Below are positions 1-9,591 of a stretch of 64,000 nt of DNA, piece by piece (positions within the stretch are counted from its first letter, which is position 1; every line of letters begins with the position of its first letter). The notes beneath the pieces were generated by a model. It was given only the letters and a program-made list of their open reading frames with translations. It had not been told where the DNA came from and made no database searches. Position numbers and translations under genes: made by a program. The DNA is from Candidatus Kuenenia stuttgartensis (GTDB lineage Bacteria; Planctomycetota; GCA-002687715; CAIWVZ01): NCBI GenBank assembly GCA_945860915.1, contig CAMARR010000001.1, forward strand, positions 1 to 64,000, given 5' to 3'.

Positions 1-638
1 AGCGTGGTTGCATCCTTGATAGTTGCTGTCAGCCGAAAGCCCGGTGGCAGGATGATGGGTGGGACAATCACGGAAGTGCTTTGAGCGGAAACGGAAATGA
101 CTCCCGACTCCATCGATAGGTAGTTGCCCGTGGCGGGATCCGCGACGATGCGGTACGTTCCGGCGGGGACGACCACGGAGTAGACTCCAGTTAGGCTTGT
201 GTTGTCTCCGGGAGTGAAGAGTTTCGCGCCGGTAACTGAGTCGAGCACGTCGGTGTCGGCATTCGGGACAGGGAGCCCTCCTTGATAAAAGACCGATCCG
301 GTAAGTGTGTAGCCCAATTGAAGTGCAATCGTTCCGACGTTCAGGGTCGTCACGACGTGGCGTGACTCAATCCGAGCCCCCGCATACACAAGAGCGCCGG
401 CCCCCGAAGGCTCGACATCGATCGTATAGACACCTATTGATACGGGAAGCGTGAACGCGCCCGTCGCGGTCGTGGATGTACTGTAGGACGTAGTGCCTGC
501 GGTCGCGGTGACGGTAGCCCCCACGTCGGGCAGCCCGCCCGCAGTCACGACCCCCGTGATCGTTTGGGCGCCTGCAATGGAGACGCCAAACGACAAGATG
601 AGCATGGCTTTTGACAACGACCAAGGGATGCGTGCCAT
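1..638 (-). CDS. Secreted protein with carboxypeptidase-regulatory/CnaB-like repeats (3' end outside window)
   Basis: Manual translation from CAT at 636-638: MARIPWSLSKAMLILSFGVSIAGAQTITGVVTAGGLPDVGATVTATAGTTSYST...; signal peptide then repeats of the GxVxxxGxPxxxAxVxxxxxG type. Missed by the ORF track because no stop lies in the window. Confidence 0.75.
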   Translation of the reverse strand, partial: MARIPWSLSKAMLILSFGVSIAGAQTITGVVTAGGLPDVGATVTATAGTTSYSTSTTATGAFTLPVSIGVYTIDVEPSGAGALVYAGARIESRHVVTTLNVGTIALQLGYTLTGSVFYQGGLPVPNADTDVLDSVTGAKLFTPGDNTSLTGVYSVVVPAGTYRIVADPATGNYLSMESGVISVSAQSTSVIVPPIILPPGFRLTATIKDATT

Positions 639-741
639 CGTTCAGTCCTTTTACTGAGGAATGTACCCCAGTTAACGATGATAGCCTCCGTCGATGTCCG
701 ACCCAAAGTCTCGACGTGAGACTGAGTATCTGTGAAGTGGT

Positions 742-2334
742 TCAATTCCGATGGGTGTGAATCGTGATGCGAACGAGCGAGTCGGTTCCGGCCCAAGCGC
801 GCAGGGCGTTGTCTTTTGGCTCACCGAGTGTGAGAGGGAGTCTCACAAACGAGACTGTGGACGGAGCTAACGCGCGCAGCGAATCGAGCGCCGTGGTGTC
901 AGGTGTGATTATGTCAATATCTTTGCTTAGGTGTCCGCGGGAGGTGAGCGCGACGAGTTCTGGAACCCGATCGGGCGGTAAGTCAATGACAAATCCGCGA
1001 AGGTATCCCGAGGCGGTTCCAAGAGGTGTCGTGCTTGCGAATGCAACGTCTTTGCGCTGTATCGTCGCCAATGCTTGAGCGAGGCTCTCGTTAGGTTCGC
1101 TCGTGTCTCGGGCTCGGTGTGCGGAAAGTTGGGTGATGCGGAATGCTGCGAGCCCCAGCGCCGTTCCGAGCACAAGCACCACACCGAGACCTTGCCAACG
1201 ACCTTCGATTCGGGACTTCAGATGATTCAGAATGCTCGCGACAATCCAGGCACTCGCGGGAGCTAGATGGATGACCCAAAAATCATGTTGACGCGCGTGC
1301 AATCGAAACAAGGCAATGTTGAGGATCCCTGGAATTGCGAGAGCCGCGATCAAGCCGCGGTGCCTGGTGAATGCGAACACTGCAACGGCCGGGATGAATG
1401 GCCAGATAATCAATGTGTCGAATGAGGTGTAAATCGTTGACCACCATGCGCCCAATTCGGTCGATGCAGGTGCCGTCGCAGATCCTTGGCTGATGAGTCG
1501 GGCATGGGAGATCCCTTCGATTAGGCAATCCCATAGAGAGACAGACGGCACAGCTGACGACGATGCCTTTGTGCCTTCGAGGAGCAGTATCCGGATCGAG
1601 TCGAGATGAATCGACGCATGTCCGATCCACGTGATGACACCGACGCATGACAACGTAGTTACAGCCGAGATGATGACGGGGAGTTGCCACTTGCGTTCTG
1701 CGCGGGGCTTCAGGATTTCTCGCAGCAAGATCGCCGGCGCGAGGAACGCCCCTTGCCAGTCCATCCATGGCCCTATGGCTGCGAGAGTCAAAAGGACCGC
1801 GTTGAGTCGGCGCGCGCCGTCTCGGCGCAAGTCGTCGAGAAATAGGGCTGCGATGAGGATCAGCTGTACAGATGCCTCGGGATTTGGCATTGCCCCGTAA
1901 GCGGAGATGATGGGCGCTGTCGCCACCACCAAAATGGAGACGGGCCACCAAATCCCACGGCGCGTCATCCAGCCTACGAGGAGTCCGACCGATAATGCGG
2001 TGAGGATCGCTGGCAGCAATCGGAGCGCCGTCGGAGTCAACCCCGTTAAACGGGTGAAGGCGTAGAGGAACGCCGGCCAGCCAGGCGGATGGTGGACGTA
2101 TGGGTGACCGATGGGCGGGACGGTCGGAAGGAGCCCGAGGTGGGGAATGCCCTTGAGCTCGAAGTAGCCGGATGCCTCAAATGCCCGCATTTCCGACAGC
2201 ATGTAGTAGCCGCCATTGATTGATGCGAGGTCCCTTCCCCAGGGCGACGCGAGTCCCGGGAGCATAAGGACGCACGCGAGCACGAACCCTCCGAGTCCGG
2301 CTTGCCATGGACAGAGGCTGACACGCCCTAGCAT
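742..2334 (-). CDS. Polytopic membrane glycosyltransferase (GT39/ArnT-like)
   Basis: Start taken at MLGRVSLCPWQAGLGG, overlapping the upstream stop; HHPPGWPAFLYAFTRLTGLTPTALRLLPA motif and many TM segments. The longer ORF (to 2583) would overlap the transporter. Confidence 0.65.
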   Translation of the reverse strand: MLGRVSLCPWQAGLGGFVLACVLMLPGLASPWGRDLASINGGYYMLSEMRAFEASGYFELKGIPHLGLLPTVPPIGHPYVHHPPGWPAFLYAFTRLTGLTPTALRLLPAILTALSVGLLVGWMTRRGIWWPVSILVVATAPIISAYGAMPNPEASVQLILIAALFLDDLRRDGARRLNAVLLTLAAIGPWMDWQGAFLAPAILLREILKPRAERKWQLPVIISAVTTLSCVGVITWIGHASIHLDSIRILLLEGTKASSSAVPSVSLWDCLIEGISHARLISQGSATAPASTELGAWWSTIYTSFDTLIIWPFIPAVAVFAFTRHRGLIAALAIPGILNIALFRLHARQHDFWVIHLAPASAWIVASILNHLKSRIEGRWQGLGVVLVLGTALGLAAFRITQLSAHRARDTSEPNESLAQALATIQRKDVAFASTTPLGTASGYLRGFVIDLPPDRVPELVALTSRGHLSKDIDIITPDTTALDSLRALAPSTVSFVRLPLTLGEPKDNALRAWAGTDSLVRITIHTHRN

Positions 2335-3800
2335 CAGGGACGAACCAGCTTGACGACGCACGCGACGACCAAAGCGCCGATGATATCGAGAGCAATGCCA
2401 TTGCGAAGCATCATGTTGAGGGGGATACGTCCAGTCGCGTAAACGAGCGCGTTGGGTGGTGTGCCGACCGGGAGCATGAAGGAACAGGATGTCGCGAGAG
2501 CGATCGTGAATCCGTACGTCAAAGGATCGATCCCTGTTGATCTGGCAAGAGCTAGACCTATGGGCACGAGCAACGCTGCGCACGCGATGTTGCTTGCAAA
2601 TTCACCAAAGAAGGTCACGACTAAGGCAATCAGAATGAGCTGGGCGAGAAGTGGAAGGCCCGACACGGACTCGAGGGAACCCGCGATCCATGCAGAAAGC
2701 GTGTCCGGCGCACCCTTCGGGAGGTCGAATGCATCGGCAAGTGCGAATGAGGATCCAAGGAGAATGAGCACATCCCAAGGCGCGGCTTGAACGTGTTCTC
2801 GAGTCAATAACCGGCTGCCCGTCGCTGAAGGAAGCGCTGCCAACAGTAGGGCTGCAAGAATCGCAATGGTTCCGTCACGGATGGCGCTCGGGGCGCCGGA
2901 TGGGAGGAGCCCCGAGTTGACGAGAGCCTGAGGCCATCCCGGAATAACGACACTGCCAAGATTGAGTCCGTCTCGGAAAAACCACAATGAGATCATGCCG
3001 ACGAAGATGGTCGCCACCCACCGTTCGTCCCGGGACCAAGGCTTGGCGGAGATGTCAGAAGGTCCGGGAATGACGACATCGCCTGGAATGCGAATTGTGA
3101 TAAAGGTCATCAGTGCCCAGAGGCATACGATCAGAACCAACCAGATCGGAACACCGACGGCCATCCAGGTGCTGAACGAAATGCCCCCCATTTGTCCGAC
3201 GAGGATCGTGTTGGGAACGGTACCGATCGGGCTTGCCATCCCCCCAATCGACGCAGCAAGAGCGGTTCCTAGGAGCAGTGCGATTCCGAATCGACGGGCA
3301 CCAGGGCTTTCAGTCCCCACATGGTCGGCGAGCGCTCGGGCCGAGGGCAGGAAGAGCAGCGTCGTTGCTGTGTTTGAGAACCACCATGACACAAACGAAA
3401 CGGAAACGAGGTAACCGAATAGCAACTTTCGAGGAGAGGTCCCGAAACACTTCAATACGGCCTCTGCCATCCGCTTGTGGAGCCCGCATCGTTCCGCTGC
3501 CATTGCGACCAGAAAGCCGCCGAGAAAAAGGAAGATGGGGTCGCGATGATATCCGCGGGCAACAGCATCTGCTCCCATGACATTGAGGAGCGGGAAGCAC
3601 ACCAGCGGAAGTAGGGACGCAATCCCAGAGGGGATTGGTTCAGTGAACCACCAAACCGCGAGCCAGGCTGTTACCGCCAACGCTCGGTGTCCGACGACGT
3701 TAAGGCCATCAGGCACAGGAGAAAGCAAAATCGCAAGGAAGACCAAGGGTCCTGCGATCATTCCGGCCCGTGCGACGGTGGGATGGGATCCCGATTCCAT
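2334..3800 (-). CDS. SLC13/DASS family sodium:anion symporter
   Basis: VWWFTEPIPSGIASLLPLVCFPLL, SNTATTLLFLPSA, GGMASPIGTVPNTI and PVGTPPNALVYATGRI are DASS signatures. Confidence 0.88.
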   Translation of the reverse strand: MESGSHPTVARAGMIAGPLVFLAILLSPVPDGLNVVGHRALAVTAWLAVWWFTEPIPSGIASLLPLVCFPLLNVMGADAVARGYHRDPIFLFLGGFLVAMAAERCGLHKRMAEAVLKCFGTSPRKLLFGYLVSVSFVSWWFSNTATTLLFLPSARALADHVGTESPGARRFGIALLLGTALAASIGGMASPIGTVPNTILVGQMGGISFSTWMAVGVPIWLVLIVCLWALMTFITIRIPGDVVIPGPSDISAKPWSRDERWVATIFVGMISLWFFRDGLNLGSVVIPGWPQALVNSGLLPSGAPSAIRDGTIAILAALLLAALPSATGSRLLTREHVQAAPWDVLILLGSSFALADAFDLPKGAPDTLSAWIAGSLESVSGLPLLAQLILIALVVTFFGEFASNIACAALLVPIGLALARSTGIDPLTYGFTIALATSCSFMLPVGTPPNALVYATGRIPLNMMLRNGIALDIIGALVVACVVKLVRP

Positions 3801-3842
3801 CTGTACTCCAGGCGGATCGTACCCGGTTGGACCGGGGAAGAG

Positions 3843-3914
3843 AGCCGATGACGGGACTTGAACCCGTGACCTGCGGTTTACGAAACCGCTGCTCTACCAC
3901 TGAGCTACATCGGC
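3843..3914 (-). tRNA. tRNA-Thr (anticodon CGT)
   Basis: Reverse complement GCCGATG-TA-GCTC-AGTGGTA-GAGC-A-GCGGT-TTCGTAA-ACCGC-AGGTC-ACGGG-TTCAAGT-CCCGT-CATCGGC-T folds into a full cloverleaf (72 nt, no encoded CCA). Confidence 0.96.
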
Positions 3915-3952
3915 GGGGTAGGGGCGAAGGTTACGTCCCGTCCCCTCCGGCA

Positions 3953-4330
3953 TCAAGCCGGAATGGGGGCTCCCCGGGACAGCCGAAATGCTTGATCCAA
4001 CAAGGACCATGGCTCTATCGGGAGCATCACAAGTGCCGAGATATCATGCTCAAGACGAACATGTTTGACGAGGGTACGCGAGTCTTTGGGGCAGACACCA
4101 ACGATCGTCACTTTGCGATCCTGCCTGCGAATGGCCGCGACTAAAGCTTCATCCGCGGGGTCACCATTCAGGTCGACGACGACGATTCCGGGCTTCGGCG
4201 GCACAGAGAGGTTGGTCAACACATCTTCTGGGCGAACGGCGCGGACACGCCACACGGCAACATCGCGGAAGGTCAGAACAAGAAGATCTGATACGCCACG
4301 GTCGCGGGTCGCTATGACGACGTCTGCCAT
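3953..4330 (-). CDS. CheY-like receiver domain protein, probably atypical
   Basis: 125 aa; MADVVIATRDRGVSDLLVLTF...PGIVVVDLNGDPADE...IVGVCPKDSRTL...ALVMLPIEPWSLL gives a receiver-like pattern; acidic pair and switch Lys not obvious. Confidence 0.5.
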   Translation of the reverse strand: MADVVIATRDRGVSDLLVLTFRDVAVWRVRAVRPEDVLTNLSVPPKPGIVVVDLNGDPADEALVAAIRRQDRKVTIVGVCPKDSRTLVKHVRLEHDISALVMLPIEPWSLLDQAFRLSRGAPIPA

Positions 4331-4362
4331 GCTAAGACCATCGGCCGCAAGGCACTCACTGC

Positions 4363-5277
4363 ATGAGTCGCTCTACATCAAGCCTTGGCATCGATGAAGC
4401 CGGATACGGGCCCACACTTGGCCCTCTCGTGGTGGGCTACGTACGTGTCGACGGCCCTCCGGGGGCGCTTGGGCGAGCATTTGAGGCTGCGCGACGCGCC
4501 GTGCCTGTTTTGCCCCCGCTGGACGACAGCAAGCGACTCCACGCAGGAGGGCGGCTTGATCGGATCGAGACCATCGCGCTCGCTGCCGTCGAGTCAGCCA
4601 TCGGCAGGGCCCCGACGCTATTCGACCTGATTGGGTCGGTTAATGAGTGGGACTCACATCCCTGGTACTCACCTCAACCGTCAATTCCACTTGCCGCGCA
4701 AAGTTCCGCAATCTCGAACGCAGCGTCAGCACTCACAGCCGCGCTTCAGGCTGAAGGTGCTTCGATCGGGTCCATCGGGGTGTCACTGGTCCTCGAGGGG
4801 CCGCTCAATTGCGCTTTCGATCGACTTGCCAACAAGGGGACCGCGCACCTCGAGATTGTCGAGTCGACGGTCCTGCGCGCGTGGCCTGCCGGAACCACCG
4901 GGAGGATTTGGTGTGACCGACTTGGTGGCAGGAAGTTCTACGCCGATGCCCTGACTCGGTTATTCCCGTTCCGCGGTCTCGACACTCTCGAGGAAGACGA
5001 GTACACGAGCCGGTACATCATCGACGACGGTGTGATTGAAACGGGGTTCCTCGTTAATGGCGAATCCCGCGCACCTGAAATCGCACTGGCGAGCTGCCTT
5101 GCGAAGACCGTGCGCGAGATCTGCATGCATAGTTTCAATAGTTACTTTAGTCGACTGGCTCCAACGTTGCGCGAAACCGCCGGATATCCGGAGGACGCAG
5201 CTCGTTGGCTCGCCGATCTGGCAGGTCATGTCCCGAATTTTGAGACATGGCGCTCACGACTTGTGCGAACGCGCTGA
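4363..5277 (+). CDS. Divergent RNase HII/HIII-like protein
   Basis: GIDEAGYGPTLGPLVVG, DDSKRL, CDRLGGRKFY, EIALASCLAKTVREICM and GYPEDAARWL line up with RNase HII motifs DEAGRGPLAGPVV, DSKKL, (V)DG, AAASIxAKVxRD and GYPT. Confidence 0.65.
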   Translation: MSRSTSSLGIDEAGYGPTLGPLVVGYVRVDGPPGALGRAFEAARRAVPVLPPLDDSKRLHAGGRLDRIETIALAAVESAIGRAPTLFDLIGSVNEWDSHPWYSPQPSIPLAAQSSAISNAASALTAALQAEGASIGSIGVSLVLEGPLNCAFDRLANKGTAHLEIVESTVLRAWPAGTTGRIWCDRLGGRKFYADALTRLFPFRGLDTLEEDEYTSRYIIDDGVIETGFLVNGESRAPEIALASCLAKTVREICMHSFNSYFSRLAPTLRETAGYPEDAARWLADLAGHVPNFETWRSRLVRTR

Positions 5278-5280
5278 ACG

Positions 5281-6273
5281 CTAGTTAAACGTCACGCTTG
5301 ATTCGGCCTTCTTGATAGCAGAAACCATAGCCGGATCGTCAGTTGGGGGCGTTGTCACTTGTATGCTGATCATGTACGCCTTTCGTTTGATGAACCATCG
5401 TCGGAATGCGTGCTTGTTTCCCTTGATTGATCCCTGGAAACTGACGAAGGCGGCCTTCTCACCGCGGAAAATCGCCTTGGGTTCAATCACAAGCCCAGAC
5501 GTTCCGTCCACCCCATCCGTGAAGGATGTGCGATTGCTGTCAACCAGTTGCGCAAGCGTGCCAGCGTACTTTTGGATGTTCACAGACAGATTGACATACC
5601 CGTCACCCTTCTTGACGGCTACGTCGCCCTGCATCACCGTCAGCGTCGCACTTCCCTGCTCCTGCGGTTCCTGTCGCTCCGCGATCCATTTCCACGCCTC
5701 GGGTAACGAGACTTTTAATCCAAGGTCTTTCCAAACGCGAGGTGGTTCCGCTTTCGGAAGAGATCCTTCCCGAAACTTCATTGCGGCACGAGCAGCCGAG
5801 AAGGCTGACGATGCCGCCGCCGCGACTTCCTTACGGTTCTCTTCCCGCCAAGTGAGTAGTAGGGCGCCACGTCGCTGAAGGAACGTTCTTTCCTCCGAAA
5901 GCTCTTTGCCTTCGTTTCGAACTCGGGTTAGCCGAACGATGACAGCCTTCGCTCCGCCGAAGACGCTGTTCCGATCCACCGCGAAGTCGCGGAAGTCGGG
6001 CCCGCCTGCCTTAACCTTGGCCTCAAGTTTGGCGATCTCGTCGTCCACCGCGACGTCGTCCGCAGATAGGAGTTCGCCGAAGATCTCTATCGGCCCCGTG
6101 GCGTACGGGATGGTCATTTTGATGGCCAGATTGCTTCCGAAATCGCTTTGCCATGCCCACGCGCCGGGCAACGTAAACGTAAGACCCTCACGCTTGAGGT
6201 CGCGCGTCTTTTCCTGTGCGTGGAGGCCGCACACCATTAACGACGCGATAAGGAAGATTAAGGCTGACTTCAT
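5281..6273 (-). CDS. Secreted protein with two copies of a GLxFxLPxAWxW domain
   Basis: Signal peptide MKSALIFLIASLMVCGLHAQ; internal repeat EGLTFTLPGAWAWQ / LGLKVSLPEAWKWI with matching downstream blocks. Confidence 0.6.
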   Translation of the reverse strand: MKSALIFLIASLMVCGLHAQEKTRDLKREGLTFTLPGAWAWQSDFGSNLAIKMTIPYATGPIEIFGELLSADDVAVDDEIAKLEAKVKAGGPDFRDFAVDRNSVFGGAKAVIVRLTRVRNEGKELSEERTFLQRRGALLLTWREENRKEVAAAASSAFSAARAAMKFREGSLPKAEPPRVWKDLGLKVSLPEAWKWIAERQEPQEQGSATLTVMQGDVAVKKGDGYVNLSVNIQKYAGTLAQLVDSNRTSFTDGVDGTSGLVIEPKAIFRGEKAAFVSFQGSIKGNKHAFRRWFIKRKAYMISIQVTTPPTDDPAMVSAIKKAESSVTFN

Positions 6274-6398
6274 GGAGACCTCCGACGCTCTATTGTGCCT
6301 TACGGACCGATTAGGTCAAACTCCGGCGGCATTCGGTACGATGAGGAGATCATGCTCCGACCGATTTCATCTTCTTTACGTTCATTGGAGTCCCTCCG

Positions 6399-7700
6399 AT
6401 GAAAGTGGCGCTACTCGGCGGAGGAATCACGGGTCTCAGCGTTGCCTGGAAACTTGAACGCAAGGGACATGAAGTAACAGTTTTTGAGGCAGGCGATCGA
6501 CCGGGCGGCCTGTGTCGAAGTGAGACAATCGACGGATATGTCGTCGACCATGCCGGTGGGCACATTATCTTCTCGACTGACGCTGAGGTTCTCGAGTTCA
6601 TGTTGAGCGTGCTCGGGCCCGGAGGCGCCTACAAGAGTGAGCGTCGCGCGCGAATTTTCCACCACGATCGCTACGTCACCTATCCGTTCGAGAACGGACT
6701 TGGAGATCTATCGCCTGAACACCGATTTGATTGCCTTAAAGGCTATGTGGAAGCCTGGCACACACGTAAGTGCGGAGCGACGGAACCCACCAACTTCAAG
6801 GACTGGTGCTTGTGGCGGTTCGGGGATGGGATATGTCGTCACTTCATGTGGCCCTATAACGAAAAGATCTGGAATGTCCCACTCACCGAGCTGGGAACCG
6901 CATGGGTAAGAGGGCGCGTTCCGGATGCGCCTGTCGAGGACGTGCTCAAGGCTGCTTCGGGAATCAAGACGGTCGGGTACGGGCATCAGGCGGTGTTTTG
7001 GTATCCGACCTCTGGGGGATTTGAGTCCGTTGTGAAGGGAGTGTTGAGCAGCCTGAAGACCACCAAGGTCCGTTGCGCGACACCTGTCGAGTCAGTTCGT
7101 CGGAATCAGGGAACGTATGAGGTGAACGGTGAGGTGTTCGATCGAGTTGTTTCGACGATCCCGCTTCCGTTGCTCGTGAAAGTGCTCGATGCCGTTCCGG
7201 CTGAGGTCGCCGTTGCAACTGCAGGCCTCGCACATACGTCGTTGACAACGGTGTTTATTGCGCTTCGCAACGCGACGGTGCCTGACTTGTCGTGGGTTTA
7301 CTTTCCTCATCCAGCGGACGGTCCGCAGAATCGGGTTACGTTCATTTCGAATTACGCACCGAATAATGCCCCGACGGGCTGCTCATCGATTATGGCGGAA
7401 GTGACGCATCTCGGGGCGCCCTCCAAGTCAACGGAGGCAATTGCTGCCGAAGTTGTGGACGGCCTTGCCGGGAGAGGCGTTTTGCGTCACGAAGACGTGG
7501 CGTTTACTCGGACCTTCAGCAATCGATTCGCTTACATCCTTTACGAGAGCGGGATCGAATCTCGCATTGAAACTGTGAGACGGTTTGCGTCGGAAGCAGG
7601 GATCGACACGGTAGGCCGATTCGGGAACTACAGCTACTTCAATTCGGACCGCTGCATTCGCGCCGCGTTCGACCTCGCGGCAACTTACCCGGACGCCTGA
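6399..7700 (+). CDS. FAD-dependent oxidoreductase, protoporphyrinogen-oxidase/UDP-galactopyranose-mutase-like
   Basis: N-terminal GGGITGLSVAWKLERKGHEVTVFEAGDRPGGLCRS Rossmann/FAD motif; FKDWCLWRFGDGICRHFMWPYNEKIW. Confidence 0.8.
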   Translation: MKVALLGGGITGLSVAWKLERKGHEVTVFEAGDRPGGLCRSETIDGYVVDHAGGHIIFSTDAEVLEFMLSVLGPGGAYKSERRARIFHHDRYVTYPFENGLGDLSPEHRFDCLKGYVEAWHTRKCGATEPTNFKDWCLWRFGDGICRHFMWPYNEKIWNVPLTELGTAWVRGRVPDAPVEDVLKAASGIKTVGYGHQAVFWYPTSGGFESVVKGVLSSLKTTKVRCATPVESVRRNQGTYEVNGEVFDRVVSTIPLPLLVKVLDAVPAEVAVATAGLAHTSLTTVFIALRNATVPDLSWVYFPHPADGPQNRVTFISNYAPNNAPTGCSSIMAEVTHLGAPSKSTEAIAAEVVDGLAGRGVLRHEDVAFTRTFSNRFAYILYESGIESRIETVRRFASEAGIDTVGRFGNYSYFNSDRCIRAAFDLAATYPDA

Positions 7701-9589
7701 AGTACCACGAGTCGACGGGTGGCCGAGATGCCGACACGTAAGCCTGCGGCGTTCAGGGCTTCCACGCGCCAGCCAACCGCCATGGGCGAGGCAAAGGTCC
7801 CTTGTGATAGCAGAGCCCAGGCATTCGGGGTGCCGGTTGCGTCGCCGCGGTCAAACGTCCAGCGAAAGGCCGTGCCGAAACGCTCTGCATCGACATCGGG
7901 CCGGATCGTGAAGGTGACTTTTTGGCTAGGAACTTCCAGATGTAGGAGATATCGCGTCGCCTTTGGAACCGATGTGAACACGAAGACCGGAGCAGGTCCC
8001 GGGCAACTGAGCGTCGCTCCGTCATCTGGGGCGAGGATCTCGGGGGGACGACCATCCGGCGGATCCCCGGCTCCATACAAGGGAGTAATGCCCCAAGGAT
8101 TCCGGGTCATCACGACATGAACGATGGGACTATCGGGACTGCGTTCGCGTTGCAGCGCAAGGCGATCGGAGAGCTGCTCTGGCCAATCACGCTCCTGTCC
8201 TTCAATCAGCGGGATGAGCTGGATCGGCGTCTTGAGAAAAGGTGGCTTGGTCGCGAGAGCCACGCTTAGGTCAAGCGTCGCTACTCCTCGATGCTCGGTG
8301 GGAATTCCGTATGCAACGATGATGGGATCACGACCGTCAAGGTGGGCGGTTTCGACAAGACCCAAGATCACTGCGCGCTCCTGCTTATCCGCTTCGATGT
8401 ACGCGCGTCGATTCCCGTGTCCCGTTACGGCGAACATGGGTAGCGCAATCAGCATGCAGAGTAAAACCCAGCGAGAGTGCTTTCCATCTAGGCCGGCCGT
8501 CGCAACGACCACAACCCCGAGCAACGGCTGGTAGAGAAAGCGTCCGTTGGTGAGTTCTCGGGAGATCCAGAAGATGGGGAGAGTGGGCAAGAATGAGGCG
8601 ACGGCAATGACGCAGCCAACCAACGTGACCGCTCGAGTAACTGCCGAGGCGCGCCATGTCGCCAGAATCGCCAAAAGGCATCCCAGCGCAAGCACAACTG
8701 TTGACACGATGGCAATGGTCAGTTCATCACCGGTGAGTTCACCGTGGTTGGCCCCGACAAGCCCGTACATGAGGGACTGAGGAAGCCTCTCGATGACTTC
8801 GAACTTCCTCATGTACTCCAGCGGCGCAAGATTTGCGTAGGACCCTCCGAAGGTGTCGAAAATGATTCGACGCATCCCCATCACGATGACGGGGATGAAG
8901 GCAAACGCGAGGCCACCGCTCGCGGCAGCGCGAATTCTTGATTGTGTCGCCATGGGGTAACACCAAGCGAGCGCCGCGGTCATAAGAGGCAACGTGGCCG
9001 CTGTCTCCTTGGACAGGATCGCAATAAACGCGCCAAGTCCGCACACCACCAGTGCAGATCTTCGCTTGTCGCTGCGCCAGACCTGAAAGCCCAAGAGGCA
9101 CAGGAGCGTGCCCGTAGTTGACATCACCACCATGCGCTGCGTAATCCAAATCACCGCCTCTCCATGAAGAGGATGGAGCGACCAGAGTGTCGCCGCGAGG
9201 CACGCCGCAACGGCATGTCTAAAGTTCAGCAGACGGTGAATGAACACGGCCAATAGCACACCGTTCAATGCGTGGAAGCCGATGTTCGCGATGCGAAAGA
9301 AAGAAGGGTCTGGTCCCGCGATAAGAAGATCGAACCAGGCAAACAGCACGGGTAGCGGACGCCAGAACTGATCGTGTCCCTGCCCCGTCGGCCAGAGAAT
9401 GTGGCGTATGAACGCATCCCACGAAACCGTGCCGGTCCAAGTAATCGGGTTGGAGCCGTCGGCCAAGAGCCCGAGGGCGAGGTCGTCTTTTAGAAAGTAA
9501 CAGTCAACGTGGGGAAGATAGGCGATGACCGCCGATGCTGCGATCGCGAGCAGCCAAAGAAACGGGATTCTCCGTGAAGGCTCTGGCAT
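7685..9589 (-). CDS. Polytopic membrane protein, GT39/DUF1736-like, with extracytoplasmic C-terminal domain
   Basis: FLWLLAIAASAVIAYLPHVDCYFLKDD..., WRPLPVLFAWFDLLI, SLHPLHGEAVIWITQR; many TMs. Confidence 0.6.
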   Translation of the reverse strand: MPEPSRRIPFLWLLAIAASAVIAYLPHVDCYFLKDDLALGLLADGSNPITWTGTVSWDAFIRHILWPTGQGHDQFWRPLPVLFAWFDLLIAGPDPSFFRIANIGFHALNGVLLAVFIHRLLNFRHAVAACLAATLWSLHPLHGEAVIWITQRMVVMSTTGTLLCLLGFQVWRSDKRRSALVVCGLGAFIAILSKETAATLPLMTAALAWCYPMATQSRIRAAASGGLAFAFIPVIVMGMRRIIFDTFGGSYANLAPLEYMRKFEVIERLPQSLMYGLVGANHGELTGDELTIAIVSTVVLALGCLLAILATWRASAVTRAVTLVGCVIAVASFLPTLPIFWISRELTNGRFLYQPLLGVVVVATAGLDGKHSRWVLLCMLIALPMFAVTGHGNRRAYIEADKQERAVILGLVETAHLDGRDPIIVAYGIPTEHRGVATLDLSVALATKPPFLKTPIQLIPLIEGQERDWPEQLSDRLALQRERSPDSPIVHVVMTRNPWGITPLYGAGDPPDGRPPEILAPDDGATLSCPGPAPVFVFTSVPKATRYLLHLEVPSQKVTFTIRPDVDAERFGTAFRWTFDRGDATGTPNAWALLSQGTFASPMAVGWRVEALNAAGLRVGISATRRLVVLQASG

Positions 9590-9591
9590 GA

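Noticed and set aside
2335-2583. N-terminal extension of the 742-2583 ORF
   Set aside because: Arg/Cys/His-rich sequence overlapping the conserved C-terminus of the SLC13 gene; start at 2334 with stop overlap is better.
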